Below, piece by piece: positions 1 to 7,220 of a DNA stretch of 12,173 nt; within the stretch, counting starts at the first letter, position 1; each line of letters starts with the position of its first letter. The translations under genes and the position numbers were made by a program. The stretch spans positions 1 through 12,173 of the forward strand of contig JASFBJ010000086.1 in NCBI GenBank assembly GCA_030149585.1. Reading direction: 5' to 3'. Source of the stretch: Desulfobacterales bacterium (GTDB taxonomy: Bacteria > Desulfobacterota > Desulfobacteria > Desulfobacterales > JASFBJ01). The notes under the pieces were generated by a model. That model was not told the DNA's origin, ran no database searches, and saw only the letters and a program-made list of their open reading frames with translations.

Positions 1-16
1 CAGCAGTTGATCCTTA

Positions 17-1243
17 TTAAATATTCTCATTCTCATCCAGACCAAAGGCAGTATGCAGCACCTGGACTGCCAGCTCCGCGTATTTTTCTTCAATCACACA
101 AGAGATCCTGATTTCCGAAGTGCTGATCATGATAATGTTGATATTTTCCCTGCAAAGCGTATTAAACATGACCGAAGCCACCCCTGAATGATTTTTCATA
201 CCAACCCCGATTACAGATATTTTAGCAATATTTTTATCGCCAAATACTTTTTCCGCTGCAATTTCTTTTGCAATTTTATGTTCAATCTCCATAGCCCGTT
301 TGTAGTCTGCCTTTGGAACCGTGAAGGTCAGATCTGTTTGCCCGCCGGCGCGAGTGTTCTGGATAATCATATCCACCAGAATTCCAGCTTCTGCTATAGG
401 AGAAAAGATTTTTGCGGCAATTCCAGGCTGATCAGGAACTTTTTTTAAGGTAATTCTGGCCTCGTCTTTATTATGGGTAACACCTGAAACCACCAATTGT
501 TCCATGCAGGAATCTTCATTTACAACCATAGTTCCCTCCTCTTCAGAAAATGATGACCGGACATGAACCGGAACATTATATTTTTTTGCAAAGCTAACCG
601 ACCTAATCTGAAGAACCTTGGCCCCCAGGCTGGACATATTGAGCATTTCATCATAGGATATTGCTTTTAATTTACGGGCTTTTTTACAAATATTTGGATC
701 CGCGGTATAAATACCATCCACATCCGTATAAATTTCACAGATATCAGCGTCTAAGGCCGCCGCTATCGCAACGGCAGAGGTATCTGAACCGCCTCTGCCA
801 AGAGTTGTTATATCCCCTTTGATATCACATCCCTGAAAACCGGCAATGACCACAATGGCTTTCTTTTTTAAAAACTCTTTTATTCGTTGAGCACCAATTT
901 CCAGTATTCTGGCATTCCCATACTCCCTGTCGGTAATCACATTAGCCTGATATCCAAGCAAAGAATAGGCTGGATAGTTCATATTTATTAACATCATTGC
1001 CAGAATAGCCGCCGTAGTCTGTTCCCCGGTGGCAAGCAAAACATCAAGCTCTCTTTTATCCGGAGATGGTGTTACCTGGCCGGCCATATTCAGCAGACCA
1101 TCTGTTACACCTGCCATGGCCGAAAGGACGACCACCACTAAGTTGCCCTGATCACAAGTTTTAATAACCTTTTTGGCAACGTTTTGAATTCGTTTCAGGT
1201 CGGCAACCGAAGTGCCGCCATATTTTTGAATAATTAAACCCAT
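17..1243 (-). CDS. lysC: Aspartate kinase, monofunctional, two ACT domains
   Basis: Phosphorylates L-aspartate with ATP, the committed step to lysine (diaminopimelate), threonine, methionine and isoleucine; cytoplasmic. The 408-residue product has the amino-acid kinase domain (about 1-245) with KYGGTS at 7-12, TLGRGGSDTSA at 147-157 and DVDGIYTADP at 174-183. Two C-terminal ACT domains follow (about 263-335 and 342-403); the STSEIRISCVI stretch at 374-384 is typical of the effector-binding ACT. Length fits the monofunctional LysC class (about 400-410), and there is no fused homoserine dehydrogenase. The ATG has AGGAG 5 bases upstream, lying inside the end of rsmG, and the two genes overlap by 10 bases, so translational coupling is likely. 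Feedback control by lysine and/or threonine is expected from the ACT domains but the effector cannot be told. An AAGGA just after the stop, near base 12, suggests another gene of the operon starts outside the window. Confidence 0.97.
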   Translation of the reverse strand: MGLIIQKYGGTSVADLKRIQNVAKKVIKTCDQGNLVVVVLSAMAGVTDGLLNMAGQVTPSPDKRELDVLLATGEQTTAAILAMMLINMNYPAYSLLGYQANVITDREYGNARILEIGAQRIKEFLKKKAIVVIAGFQGCDIKGDITTLGRGGSDTSAVAIAAALDADICEIYTDVDGIYTADPNICKKARKLKAISYDEMLNMSSLGAKVLQIRSVSFAKKYNVPVHVRSSFSEEEGTMVVNEDSCMEQLVVSGVTHNKDEARITLKKVPDQPGIAAKIFSPIAEAGILVDMIIQNTRAGGQTDLTFTVPKADYKRAMEIEHKIAKEIAAEKVFGDKNIAKISVIGVGMKNHSGVASVMFNTLCRENINIIMISTSEIRISCVIEEKYAELAVQVLHTAFGLDENENI

Positions 1244-1950
1244 TTCGGCTCCTGATTTTGAAAATTATCCATCGGAGTTAGTCTAATGACAAACCTCTTT
1301 TCTTTTAAACAGCGCAAATGATACTCTTTTTTTACCAGCTGAAAATTTTTGTTATTGATTTTAACGATCCTTGAACTATTCCCATCCGCAAAACCATGTT
1401 CACTTGCAGGTCCTGCACTTAAAAAAGCAATGATGGCTCCTTTATCGGCAAGCAGCGAAACAGCATTTTTAACATAAATATTTAAAGGCCAGAGAGCGCG
1501 GCTGATAATAAAATCAAACGAATTGCCGGCAAGTTCCTCGGCCCTTATGTGAAGGGCCTCAATCCTTTTCAAACTAAGAGTTCTGATAATATGTTTTAAA
1601 AAATTAACTTTTTTGCGGGAGGCATCTATCAAGCTAACTGATAAAGATTCATGCATTATTTTTAGAGGTATCCCAGGGAACCCGCCTCCTGACCCAATAT
1701 CCAGCAATGATCCACCAGAAGCCAGCCAGGGCAAAACCATAATAGAATCCAGAATATGTTTTTCAACCAGGTCAACAGGTTCTTTCAGAGCTGTTAAATT
1801 GATCTTTGAGTTCCATTGCAAAAGTTCTTCAAGATGCCGCGAAAACAGAACACTCTGGTTTTGGGATATCTTCAGGCCAAGCTTACGTGCTTCCTCAATA
1901 ATCAGATTTTGAACCAGAATTAGCCACTTTTTTGAATTTGTTTTAATCAA
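1234..1950 (-). CDS. rsmG: 16S rRNA (guanine-527 N7)-methyltransferase
   Basis: Adds the m7G527 modification to 16S rRNA using S-adenosylmethionine; loss in other bacteria gives low-level streptomycin resistance (family knowledge). The 238-residue product has the RsmG/GidB fold: LLQWNSKINLTA at about 43-54, EKHILDS at 63-69, the SAM-binding loop DIGSGGGFPGIPL at 84-96 and ISRA at 149-152. The frame opens with TTG, preceded at only 3 bases by GGAGG inside the end of the upstream gene. Compared with E. coli RsmG it carries about 14 extra N-terminal residues, and no ATG occurs before residue 71, so the start is uncertain but TTG is the best choice. It overlaps the acyl-CoA transferase gene by 8 bases upstream and lysC by 10 bases downstream. 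In many bacteria rsmG sits near mnmG and parA/parB; this metabolic setting is different. Confidence 0.95.
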   Translation of the reverse strand: MIKTNSKKWLILVQNLIIEEARKLGLKISQNQSVLFSRHLEELLQWNSKINLTALKEPVDLVEKHILDSIMVLPWLASGGSLLDIGSGGGFPGIPLKIMHESLSVSLIDASRKKVNFLKHIIRTLSLKRIEALHIRAEELAGNSFDFIISRALWPLNIYVKNAVSLLADKGAIIAFLSAGPASEHGFADGNSSRIVKINNKNFQLVKKEYHLRCLKEKRFVIRLTPMDNFQNQEPKWV

Positions 1951-3817
1951 TATCCTCCAAAGCAGGAAAATCCATTTTCATGGTAATTTCATTACCACTG
2001 CTGACGGTGGTTTTTAAATTGGGATATCTTTTTTTAAATACATGAATCATGGCGCCATTTTCTCTTAAAACCGAAGCTGTAAATCCGATAAATTTATTTT
2101 CCTTTGCAATATCTTCAAGCATCCCCAGCAGAAAGGAAGCAACTCGCATGCCCTGAAAATCTTCCCTGACTACAAAGGCAACTTCAGCTCTCTTTTCTCC
2201 ATCATCAGCATAGGAACCAATTGCCATAATCTCCCTGTGACCACCTTTTTGAACCAGCCCGATAATTGACATATTCTTGCGGTAATCCACACTGGCCCAC
2301 TGCTTTTGGATTACTTCATGAGAAAACAGCTTCATTTTATAAAAAAACCTGAAATAGATGGTCTCCTCTCGCAAAGAATAAAAAAAGTTGCGATAGGCAA
2401 ACTCATCTGAAGGCAAAAGAGGGCGAAAATGAAGAATTTTGCCGTTTTTTACTTTTAATGAACTTTTATAGCCCTCTAAAAAAATCAAGTCATCCTGGGA
2501 CGGCGGCATCTGATCTGAAAAAATGTAATGCCTCTTTTTTGCCACTTCTATCAATTCAGCCCTGAATTTGGGATGAGCAATCTGAGCCAGAGACATTACA
2601 CGTTGATAAATGCTTTTGCCATGCAGCTGAGCAATTCCATATTCGGTTATTACAAAATCAACATCGCCCCTGGTGGTAGCCACTCCAGCGCCTTCACTTA
2701 AATGGGATACAATTCTGGAAATATTACCGTTCTGGGCAGTTGAGGGCAAAGCGATAATGGAAAACCCTCCTTTAGACATGGCGCTGCCCCGTAAAAAATC
2801 AACCTGATCGCCGATTCCACTATAAAATAAATATCCCATGGAGTCGGAACAAACCTGCCCGGTAAGATCCACTTCCAGAGCTGAGCTTATGGAAACCAGG
2901 TTATCATTGAGAGCAATTACAGTTGGATCATTAACATATTCCGAAGACCTAAAATAAAACAGGGGATTTTTATCAACATAATCATAAAGCTTTTCAGAGC
3001 CCATGCAAAGAGATGCGACAACCCGGCCGGGTATCAGAGTTTTTTTCTTATTGGTGACTGCTTTATTTTCAAATAAGGGCAAAAACGCATCTGTAATAAG
3101 CTGTGTATGAATACCAAGGTCTTTCTTATTTTCAAGATGTTTTAAAATCGCATAGGGCAGGTGACCGAATCCGATCTGAAGGGTTGCCCCATCATCCACC
3201 AACTGACTTACATAATAACCAATCCGCCCTGCAATTTTATTGTCTTTTATCTCAGGCACGGTTTCAGCCAGAGGCTCTTCATGCAAAACCAGATAATCTA
3301 TCTGATCCACATGCACAAAACTGTCGCCGCTGGTCCTTGGCATTTTAGGATTTACCTGCGCAATTACCATCTTGGCATTTTCCATACCGGATCTGGTGAT
3401 ATCCACTGAAACCCCCAGACTGCAATAGCCGAACCTGTCCGGAGGACTGACTTGAACCAATGCCACATCCAAACCAATCTGCTGGGAGGCAAAAAGATTT
3501 GGTATTCTGGATAAATAAGTTGGAATATAGTCGATTTTACCTTCAAAGGCGGCTTTTCGCATGGAACTGCTGATAAAAAACAGCTTCATGGAAAACCGTC
3601 GTAAAAAGGAGGGATCATCAACATAATCAGCCAGTGTCAAAGAGAGCATCTGATAGATCATGATATCTTGCATATTAACATCATCCACCATATTTCTGAT
3701 CAGGTGTTGGGGTTCTCCGCAACCGGTTCCAATAAAAACACGGCTGCCCCGTTTTATTTTGGCCACTGCGTCTTCTGCACTCAAAACCTTTTCAGGGCAA
3801 TATTCAGCTAAATCCAT
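1943..3817 (-). CDS. Acetyl-CoA hydrolase/4-hydroxybutyrate CoA-transferase-like protein fused to a GNAT domain
   Basis: The 624-residue product joins two modules. Residues about 1-430 are a family I acyl-CoA hydrolase/transferase: FIGTGCGEPQHLI near 28, EIKDNKIAGRIG at 189-200, VASLCMGSEKLYDYVDKNP at 267-285, DLTGQVCSDS at 317-326, FLRGSAMSKGG at 341-351, ALPSTAQNG at 356-364 and VITEYGIAQL at 389-398. Residues about 455-620 are a GNAT acyltransferase domain, with VAFVVREDFQGMRVASFLL (546-564) as the acyl-CoA-binding motif A. The CoA-transferase half normally moves CoA between short acyl groups through a glutamyl-CoA intermediate. Where 4-hydroxybutyrate CoA-transferases have that glutamate in an H-T/S-E context, this protein reads IHTQL with Gln239. 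The GNAT loop reads Q-G-M-R-V-A rather than the usual Q-x-x-G-x-G/A. Substrate and activity are therefore open. The ATG has a strong GGAGG 6 bases upstream. First gene of the leftward overlapping unit; cytoplasmic, with no signal peptide. Confidence 0.88.
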   Translation of the reverse strand: MDLAEYCPEKVLSAEDAVAKIKRGSRVFIGTGCGEPQHLIRNMVDDVNMQDIMIYQMLSLTLADYVDDPSFLRRFSMKLFFISSSMRKAAFEGKIDYIPTYLSRIPNLFASQQIGLDVALVQVSPPDRFGYCSLGVSVDITRSGMENAKMVIAQVNPKMPRTSGDSFVHVDQIDYLVLHEEPLAETVPEIKDNKIAGRIGYYVSQLVDDGATLQIGFGHLPYAILKHLENKKDLGIHTQLITDAFLPLFENKAVTNKKKTLIPGRVVASLCMGSEKLYDYVDKNPLFYFRSSEYVNDPTVIALNDNLVSISSALEVDLTGQVCSDSMGYLFYSGIGDQVDFLRGSAMSKGGFSIIALPSTAQNGNISRIVSHLSEGAGVATTRGDVDFVITEYGIAQLHGKSIYQRVMSLAQIAHPKFRAELIEVAKKRHYIFSDQMPPSQDDLIFLEGYKSSLKVKNGKILHFRPLLPSDEFAYRNFFYSLREETIYFRFFYKMKLFSHEVIQKQWASVDYRKNMSIIGLVQKGGHREIMAIGSYADDGEKRAEVAFVVREDFQGMRVASFLLGMLEDIAKENKFIGFTASVLRENGAMIHVFKKRYPNLKTTVSSGNEITMKMDFPALEDID

Positions 3818-3990
3818 TTATTCCTCCCATGGTTCATATTTTATGATATTCCCGCAAATTTTTTCTTTAAGATAAAAATTAGGTTGGCAGAAAATTTTTT
3901 ATGTTATATATGCCAAATCAATTACCGGCTTTCGCATATCCTATTGCAGATACTAATTCAAGCTTGAAATTCAGGACAAATTGAATCTTA

Positions 3991-4147
3991 GGGCTCGCAC
4001 AAAAATAACTTTACATTTTAAGCGCCGATGCATCCAGCCTGGCTGCGTTGCGAAAGTTCGGAATATGCTTGATATTCCTGCACTTTCGCGCCTTGCCAGC
4101 CTGGCGCCTCAACACTTAAAATTGCCAATTTATTTTTGTGCGAACCC
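3991..4147. repeat. 157-bp imperfect palindrome, MITE-like element
   Basis: The ends are inverted copies: GGGCTCGCACAAAAATAA on the left (3991-4008) against the reverse complement GGGTTCGCACAAAAATAA on the right (4130-4147), one mismatch in 18. Pairing continues inward with mismatches through GCCTGGC- and GCGAAAGT-containing arms. It closes at GGAATAT (4060-4066), loop GCTTG, ATATTCC (4072-4078), so base 4069 is the exact centre of the whole unit. Both ends are bordered by TTA (3988-3990 and 4148-4150), compatible with a 2-3 base target duplication (TA or TTA). No coding capacity. Calling it a non-autonomous mobile element is inference; it could also be a dispersed hairpin repeat that acts as a transcription barrier. 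Confidence 0.75.
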
Positions 4148-4208
4148 TTAATGAAAAATTAATAGCTTACTAAACAGAAGCTGATTTACTCTTTTTTAAT
4201 TTTCTATC

Positions 4209-4237
4209 TTGACAAACTTTATATCAACCTCTATCTT
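4209..4237 (+). promoter_or_regulatory. Probable sigma-70-type promoter for the EF-G gene
   Basis: A perfect -35 TTGACA (4209-4214), a 17-base spacer and a -10-like TATCTT (4232-4237, four of six consensus bases) lie upstream of the EF-G gene. Transcription would start near 4244, giving a leader of about 105 bases. Confidence 0.6.
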
Positions 4238-4308
4238 TGCCTACTTTTTTGAAAAGGTCAATTTTTATTTTTAGATCAGCTATATAAACTTGTGTTGAAA
4301 AATTAATA

Positions 4309-4342
4309 CGTTACAGTAACGGCTTTTCAAAGCCAATAAGGA
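4309..4342 (+). promoter_or_regulatory. Paired dyads and ribosome binding site in the EF-G leader
   Basis: CGTTACAGTAACG (4309-4321) is a perfect 6-1-6 palindrome. It is followed at once by GGCTTTTCAAAGCC (4321-4334), a second self-complementary stretch. The ribosome binding site AAGGA (4338-4342) comes 4 bases later and 7 bases before the ATG. The arrangement could be an operator or an RNA structure affecting initiation; a role is inferred only from position. Confidence 0.4.
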
Positions 4343-4349
4343 ATTTATC

Positions 4350-6437
4350 ATGCCAGGCAGTGACCTCAACAAGGTAAGAAACATCGGTATCAGTGCTCAT
4401 ATTGATTCCGGCAAGACTACTCTTACTGAACGGATCCTGTTTTATACAAAGAAAATTCATGCCATCCATGATGTAAAAGGTAAAGATGGTGTAGGGGCTA
4501 CCATGGATTCCATGGAACTTGAAAAAGAGCGCGGCATCACCATTGCCTCAGCAGCCACCTTTTGCCAATGGGATAATCATGAAATCAATATTATTGACAC
4601 CCCGGGTCATGTTGATTTCACCATCGAAGTGGAACGTTCGCTAAGAGTTCTTGATGGCGCAATTCTGGTCCTTTGCGCTGTGGGAGGCGTTCAGTCCCAA
4701 TCAATCACTGTTGATCAGCAAATGAAAAGATATAAAGTACCATGCATTGCCTTTATAAATAAATGTGACCGCAGCGGCGCTAATCCTTTCAGGGTAATAG
4801 ATCAGTTAAAAGAGAAACTCGGTCATAACGCAATTGCCATGCAAATTCCCATCGGCCTGGAAGATAAATTAACTGGATTTGTTGATCTTGTGGACATGCA
4901 GGCGATCTATTTTGAAGGCGAAAACGGTGAAAATCTACGCAAAGACAAAATTCCAGATGAGCTTTTATCTGAGGCCAATGAAAAAAGAGAGGAACTGATT
5001 GATGCCGCCTCAATGTTCTCCGATGATCTTACTGAAGCCGTGCTCGAAGAACGGAAAATCAGCACGGATCTGCTCCTGCCTGCTATTCGAGCAGGGGTTA
5101 TAAGCCGAAAACTAACTCCGGTGCTAATGGGGTCAGCTTATAAAAATAAAGGAATTCAGCCACTGCTGGATGCCGTCACCACCCTTCTCCCCTGCCCATA
5201 TGATGTAATAAACACCGCTTTGGATCTGAATAATCAGGAAACACAGGTACCCTTAAATTCTGACTCAAATCTACCCACGATGGCTCTGGCATTTAAACTG
5301 GAAGACGGCCAATATGGTCAACTAACCTACATTAGGGTCTATCAGGGTCAACTAAGCAAAGGTTCCACAGTTGTTAATATGCGTACCGGGAAAAAAATAA
5401 AAATCGGGCGTCTGGCAAGAATGCATGCTGATCAGATGGAAGATATCAAGATAATCAGGGCTGGATATATTGGAGCTCTTTTTGGAGTAGACTGCGCCTC
5501 CGGAGATACCTTTGCCGGCCCTGAATTAAATCTGACCATGACATCCATGTTTGTCCCTGAACCAGTAATCTCCCTGTCAATTAGTCCTGATGATAATAAA
5601 TCTCAAATTAACATGTCCAAGGCATTGAACCGCTTTTCCAAAGAAGATCCCACCTTTAAAACCTTTGTGAGTGAAGAAACCAATGAAACCATAATATCCG
5701 GTATGGGGGAACTTCATCTGGAAGTGTATGTTGAAAGAATGCGGCGTGAATATAATGCGAGTGTATCAACCGGCACACCCCAGGTAGCTTACAGGGAAAC
5801 CATTACTCAGATGGCCGAATTTAACTATATACACAAAAAGCAGACCGGTGGCTCCGGACAATTCGGACGTATTGCAGGTCACATGGAGCCCGTCTTTGAC
5901 GAAGAATTTATTTTTGAGAATAAAATTAAGGGCGGGGCCATTCCCACTCAGTATATCAGGGCCTGTGAAAAAGGATTTATGGATTGTTTGAAAAAAGGGC
6001 CTAAAATGGAATTTCCAGTCACCGGTATCAAGGTGGTAATTGATGATGGAGCATCCCATTCAGTAGACTCGTCTGAAATGGCGTTTCAAGCTGCGGCCCG
6101 TGGAGCCTTTAAAGAAGGGTATCTAAAAGCTAAACCAGTTATCCATGAACCGATTATGAAAGTTGAGGTGGAAACGCCCACTGAATATCAAGGTTTGGTT
6201 ATGGGGTCTTTAAATCAACGCAGGGGAATAATAGTCGGCTCCCAGGATGAGGGAGTCACCAGTGTTATCGAATCTCAGATGCCCCTTGCAGACATGTTCG
6301 GCTACTCAACACACCTGCGATCCCTGACTCAGGGTAAAGCCCAGTTTACAATGGAATTTGCCCATTATAAACAGATTCCCAAATCCATTGCTGAAAAGCT
6401 TGAAAAAACTCTAACTAAAAAGAAAAAAAACTTATAA
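4350..6437 (+). CDS. fusA: Elongation factor G, mitochondrial EF-G1/spd type
   Basis: GTP-dependent ribosomal translocase, 695 residues, full length. GTPase motifs: AHIDSGKT at 16-23 (G1), RGITI at 61-65, DTPGH at 83-87 (G3), NKCD at 137-140 (G4) and GSA at 261-263 (G5). Domains II-V follow, with RFSKEDPTF, ISGMGELHLE and the domain IV segment HKKQTGGSGQFGR all present. AHIDSGKT (rather than AHVDAGKT/AHIDAGKT), HDVKGKDGVGATMDSMELEKERGITI and VLDGAILVLCAVGGVQSQ closely match mitochondrial EF-G1 (GFM1) as I remember it. This places it in the spdEFG1 group described for spirochaetes, planctomycetes and delta-proteobacteria, where translocation and ribosome recycling are split between two EF-G proteins. 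It stands outside the usual str operon (no rpsL, rpsG or tuf beside it), so another EF-G probably exists in the genome (inference). G4 has Cys in place of the usual Met/Leu (NKMD/NKLD). Confidence 0.95.
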   Translation: MPGSDLNKVRNIGISAHIDSGKTTLTERILFYTKKIHAIHDVKGKDGVGATMDSMELEKERGITIASAATFCQWDNHEINIIDTPGHVDFTIEVERSLRVLDGAILVLCAVGGVQSQSITVDQQMKRYKVPCIAFINKCDRSGANPFRVIDQLKEKLGHNAIAMQIPIGLEDKLTGFVDLVDMQAIYFEGENGENLRKDKIPDELLSEANEKREELIDAASMFSDDLTEAVLEERKISTDLLLPAIRAGVISRKLTPVLMGSAYKNKGIQPLLDAVTTLLPCPYDVINTALDLNNQETQVPLNSDSNLPTMALAFKLEDGQYGQLTYIRVYQGQLSKGSTVVNMRTGKKIKIGRLARMHADQMEDIKIIRAGYIGALFGVDCASGDTFAGPELNLTMTSMFVPEPVISLSISPDDNKSQINMSKALNRFSKEDPTFKTFVSEETNETIISGMGELHLEVYVERMRREYNASVSTGTPQVAYRETITQMAEFNYIHKKQTGGSGQFGRIAGHMEPVFDEEFIFENKIKGGAIPTQYIRACEKGFMDCLKKGPKMEFPVTGIKVVIDDGASHSVDSSEMAFQAAARGAFKEGYLKAKPVIHEPIMKVEVETPTEYQGLVMGSLNQRRGIIVGSQDEGVTSVIESQMPLADMFGYSTHLRSLTQGKAQFTMEFAHYKQIPKSIAEKLEKTLTKKKKNL

Positions 6438-6451
6438 ACAGGAGTTTAGCC

Positions 6452-7162
6452 ATGCTAAAGAACGATCTTAGTCTGCGAAATCCTTTACGTTTGATTGTTA
6501 ACGATAATGAAGATATTATAGACCCTGGAGGCTTTGGAGCAGTTCTGGCAAGGGCCGGAGTAGGCAAAACCGCCTTTATGGTTCAACTGGCCTTGAACAG
6601 TCTCATCCGAAATAATAATGTTTTGCATATCAGTCTGAATGAACCAGTAGATAAAGTCAGCCTGTGGTATAAAGAGGTCTTTCATCTTTTATCAAAGCAG
6701 TACGACCCCAGGCAGGTAAAACAGCTTTGGGAAACGATTTTACCCTTTCGCTTAATCATGACATTTAAAATAGACGGGTTTAGCGCCTCCAAACTGGAGG
6801 AACGTTTAACTGATTTAATTGTGCAAAATATTTTCATGCCCCAAATGGTAATTATTGACGGCCTGCCCTTTGATGAATCATCAAAACAAACACTGACAGA
6901 CCTTCAAAAACTGGCTGCCGAGCATAAGATGCATGTCTGGTTTACAATAACCACACATCGCCACCAGGCACCCGATAAAAACGGATTGCCTGCCCAGCTT
7001 TCCAATATTGTAGATCTGTTTGAAGTCGCAATCCAGCTCTTACCTCAAGCCGGAGAAATTCATATTAAAACATTAAAAGGCGGGGCATCAACCAAAAATC
7101 AAAAACCGCCTTTGCTCCTTGACCCGGCCACAATGCTGATAAAAAATCCTCAGTTGAAATGA
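6452..7162 (+). CDS. P-loop ATPase of RecA/DnaB-like fold, function unknown
   Basis: I do not recognise a named family. The 236-residue protein has a Walker A motif ARAGVGKT at 33-40, preceded by a GGFGAVLA beta strand. A Walker B-like MVIIDG is at 132-137 and a sensor-like strand WFTITTHR at 163-170, the layout of a RecA/KaiC/DnaB-type core. HISLNEPVDKVSLWYKEVF at 59-77 follows the first helix, as the second strand does in DnaB-like proteins. No signal peptide, membrane segment or extra domain. The ATG is preceded by AGGAG and lies 14 bases after the EF-G stop, so the two genes are almost certainly co-transcribed. A link to translation or ribosomes is only guilt by association. Confidence 0.75.
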   Translation: MLKNDLSLRNPLRLIVNDNEDIIDPGGFGAVLARAGVGKTAFMVQLALNSLIRNNNVLHISLNEPVDKVSLWYKEVFHLLSKQYDPRQVKQLWETILPFRLIMTFKIDGFSASKLEERLTDLIVQNIFMPQMVIIDGLPFDESSKQTLTDLQKLAAEHKMHVWFTITTHRHQAPDKNGLPAQLSNIVDLFEVAIQLLPQAGEIHIKTLKGGASTKNQKPPLLLDPATMLIKNPQLK

Positions 7163-7165
7163 TTA

Positions 7166-7193
7166 TTGCAATTCACTAAGAATTTAGTATTAT
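7166..7193 (+). promoter_or_regulatory. Possible promoter for the GAF-ANTAR gene
   Basis: TTGCAA (7166-7171), a 16-base spacer and TATTAT (7188-7193, five of six consensus bases) lie in the short gap before the GAF-ANTAR gene. They would start transcription about 20 bases before the ATG. Moderate match, from inspection only. Confidence 0.4.
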
Positions 7194-7220
7194 AGAATCA
7201 TTCATAAAACAGGCATCAGC

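Larger units (their letters stand above)
3818..4349. other. Divergent intergenic region
   Basis: This 532-base region separates the leftward and rightward blocks and has no convincing gene. It holds the palindromic element at 3991-4147, a promoter at 4209-4237, a 13-base direct repeat (TGAAAAATTAATA at 4152-4164 and 4296-4308), and two small dyads just before the EF-G start. On the left side (3818-3990) it is AT-rich. I found no well-spaced promoter for the leftward unit there, only isolated -10-like runs such as TATAAC on the minus strand. Confidence 0.8.

Noticed and set aside
3818..3990. Promoter for the leftward unit, including a possible sigma-54 site around TTTGGCATATATAACAT (minus strand)
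   Set aside because: The second sigma-54 element (TTGC) is missing, and no -35/-10 pair with 16-18 base spacing fits.
5041..5093. Perfect 8-bp inverted repeat TGCTCGAA/TTCGAGCA inside the EF-G gene
   Set aside because: The arms are 37 bases apart inside conserved coding sequence; short and plausibly chance.
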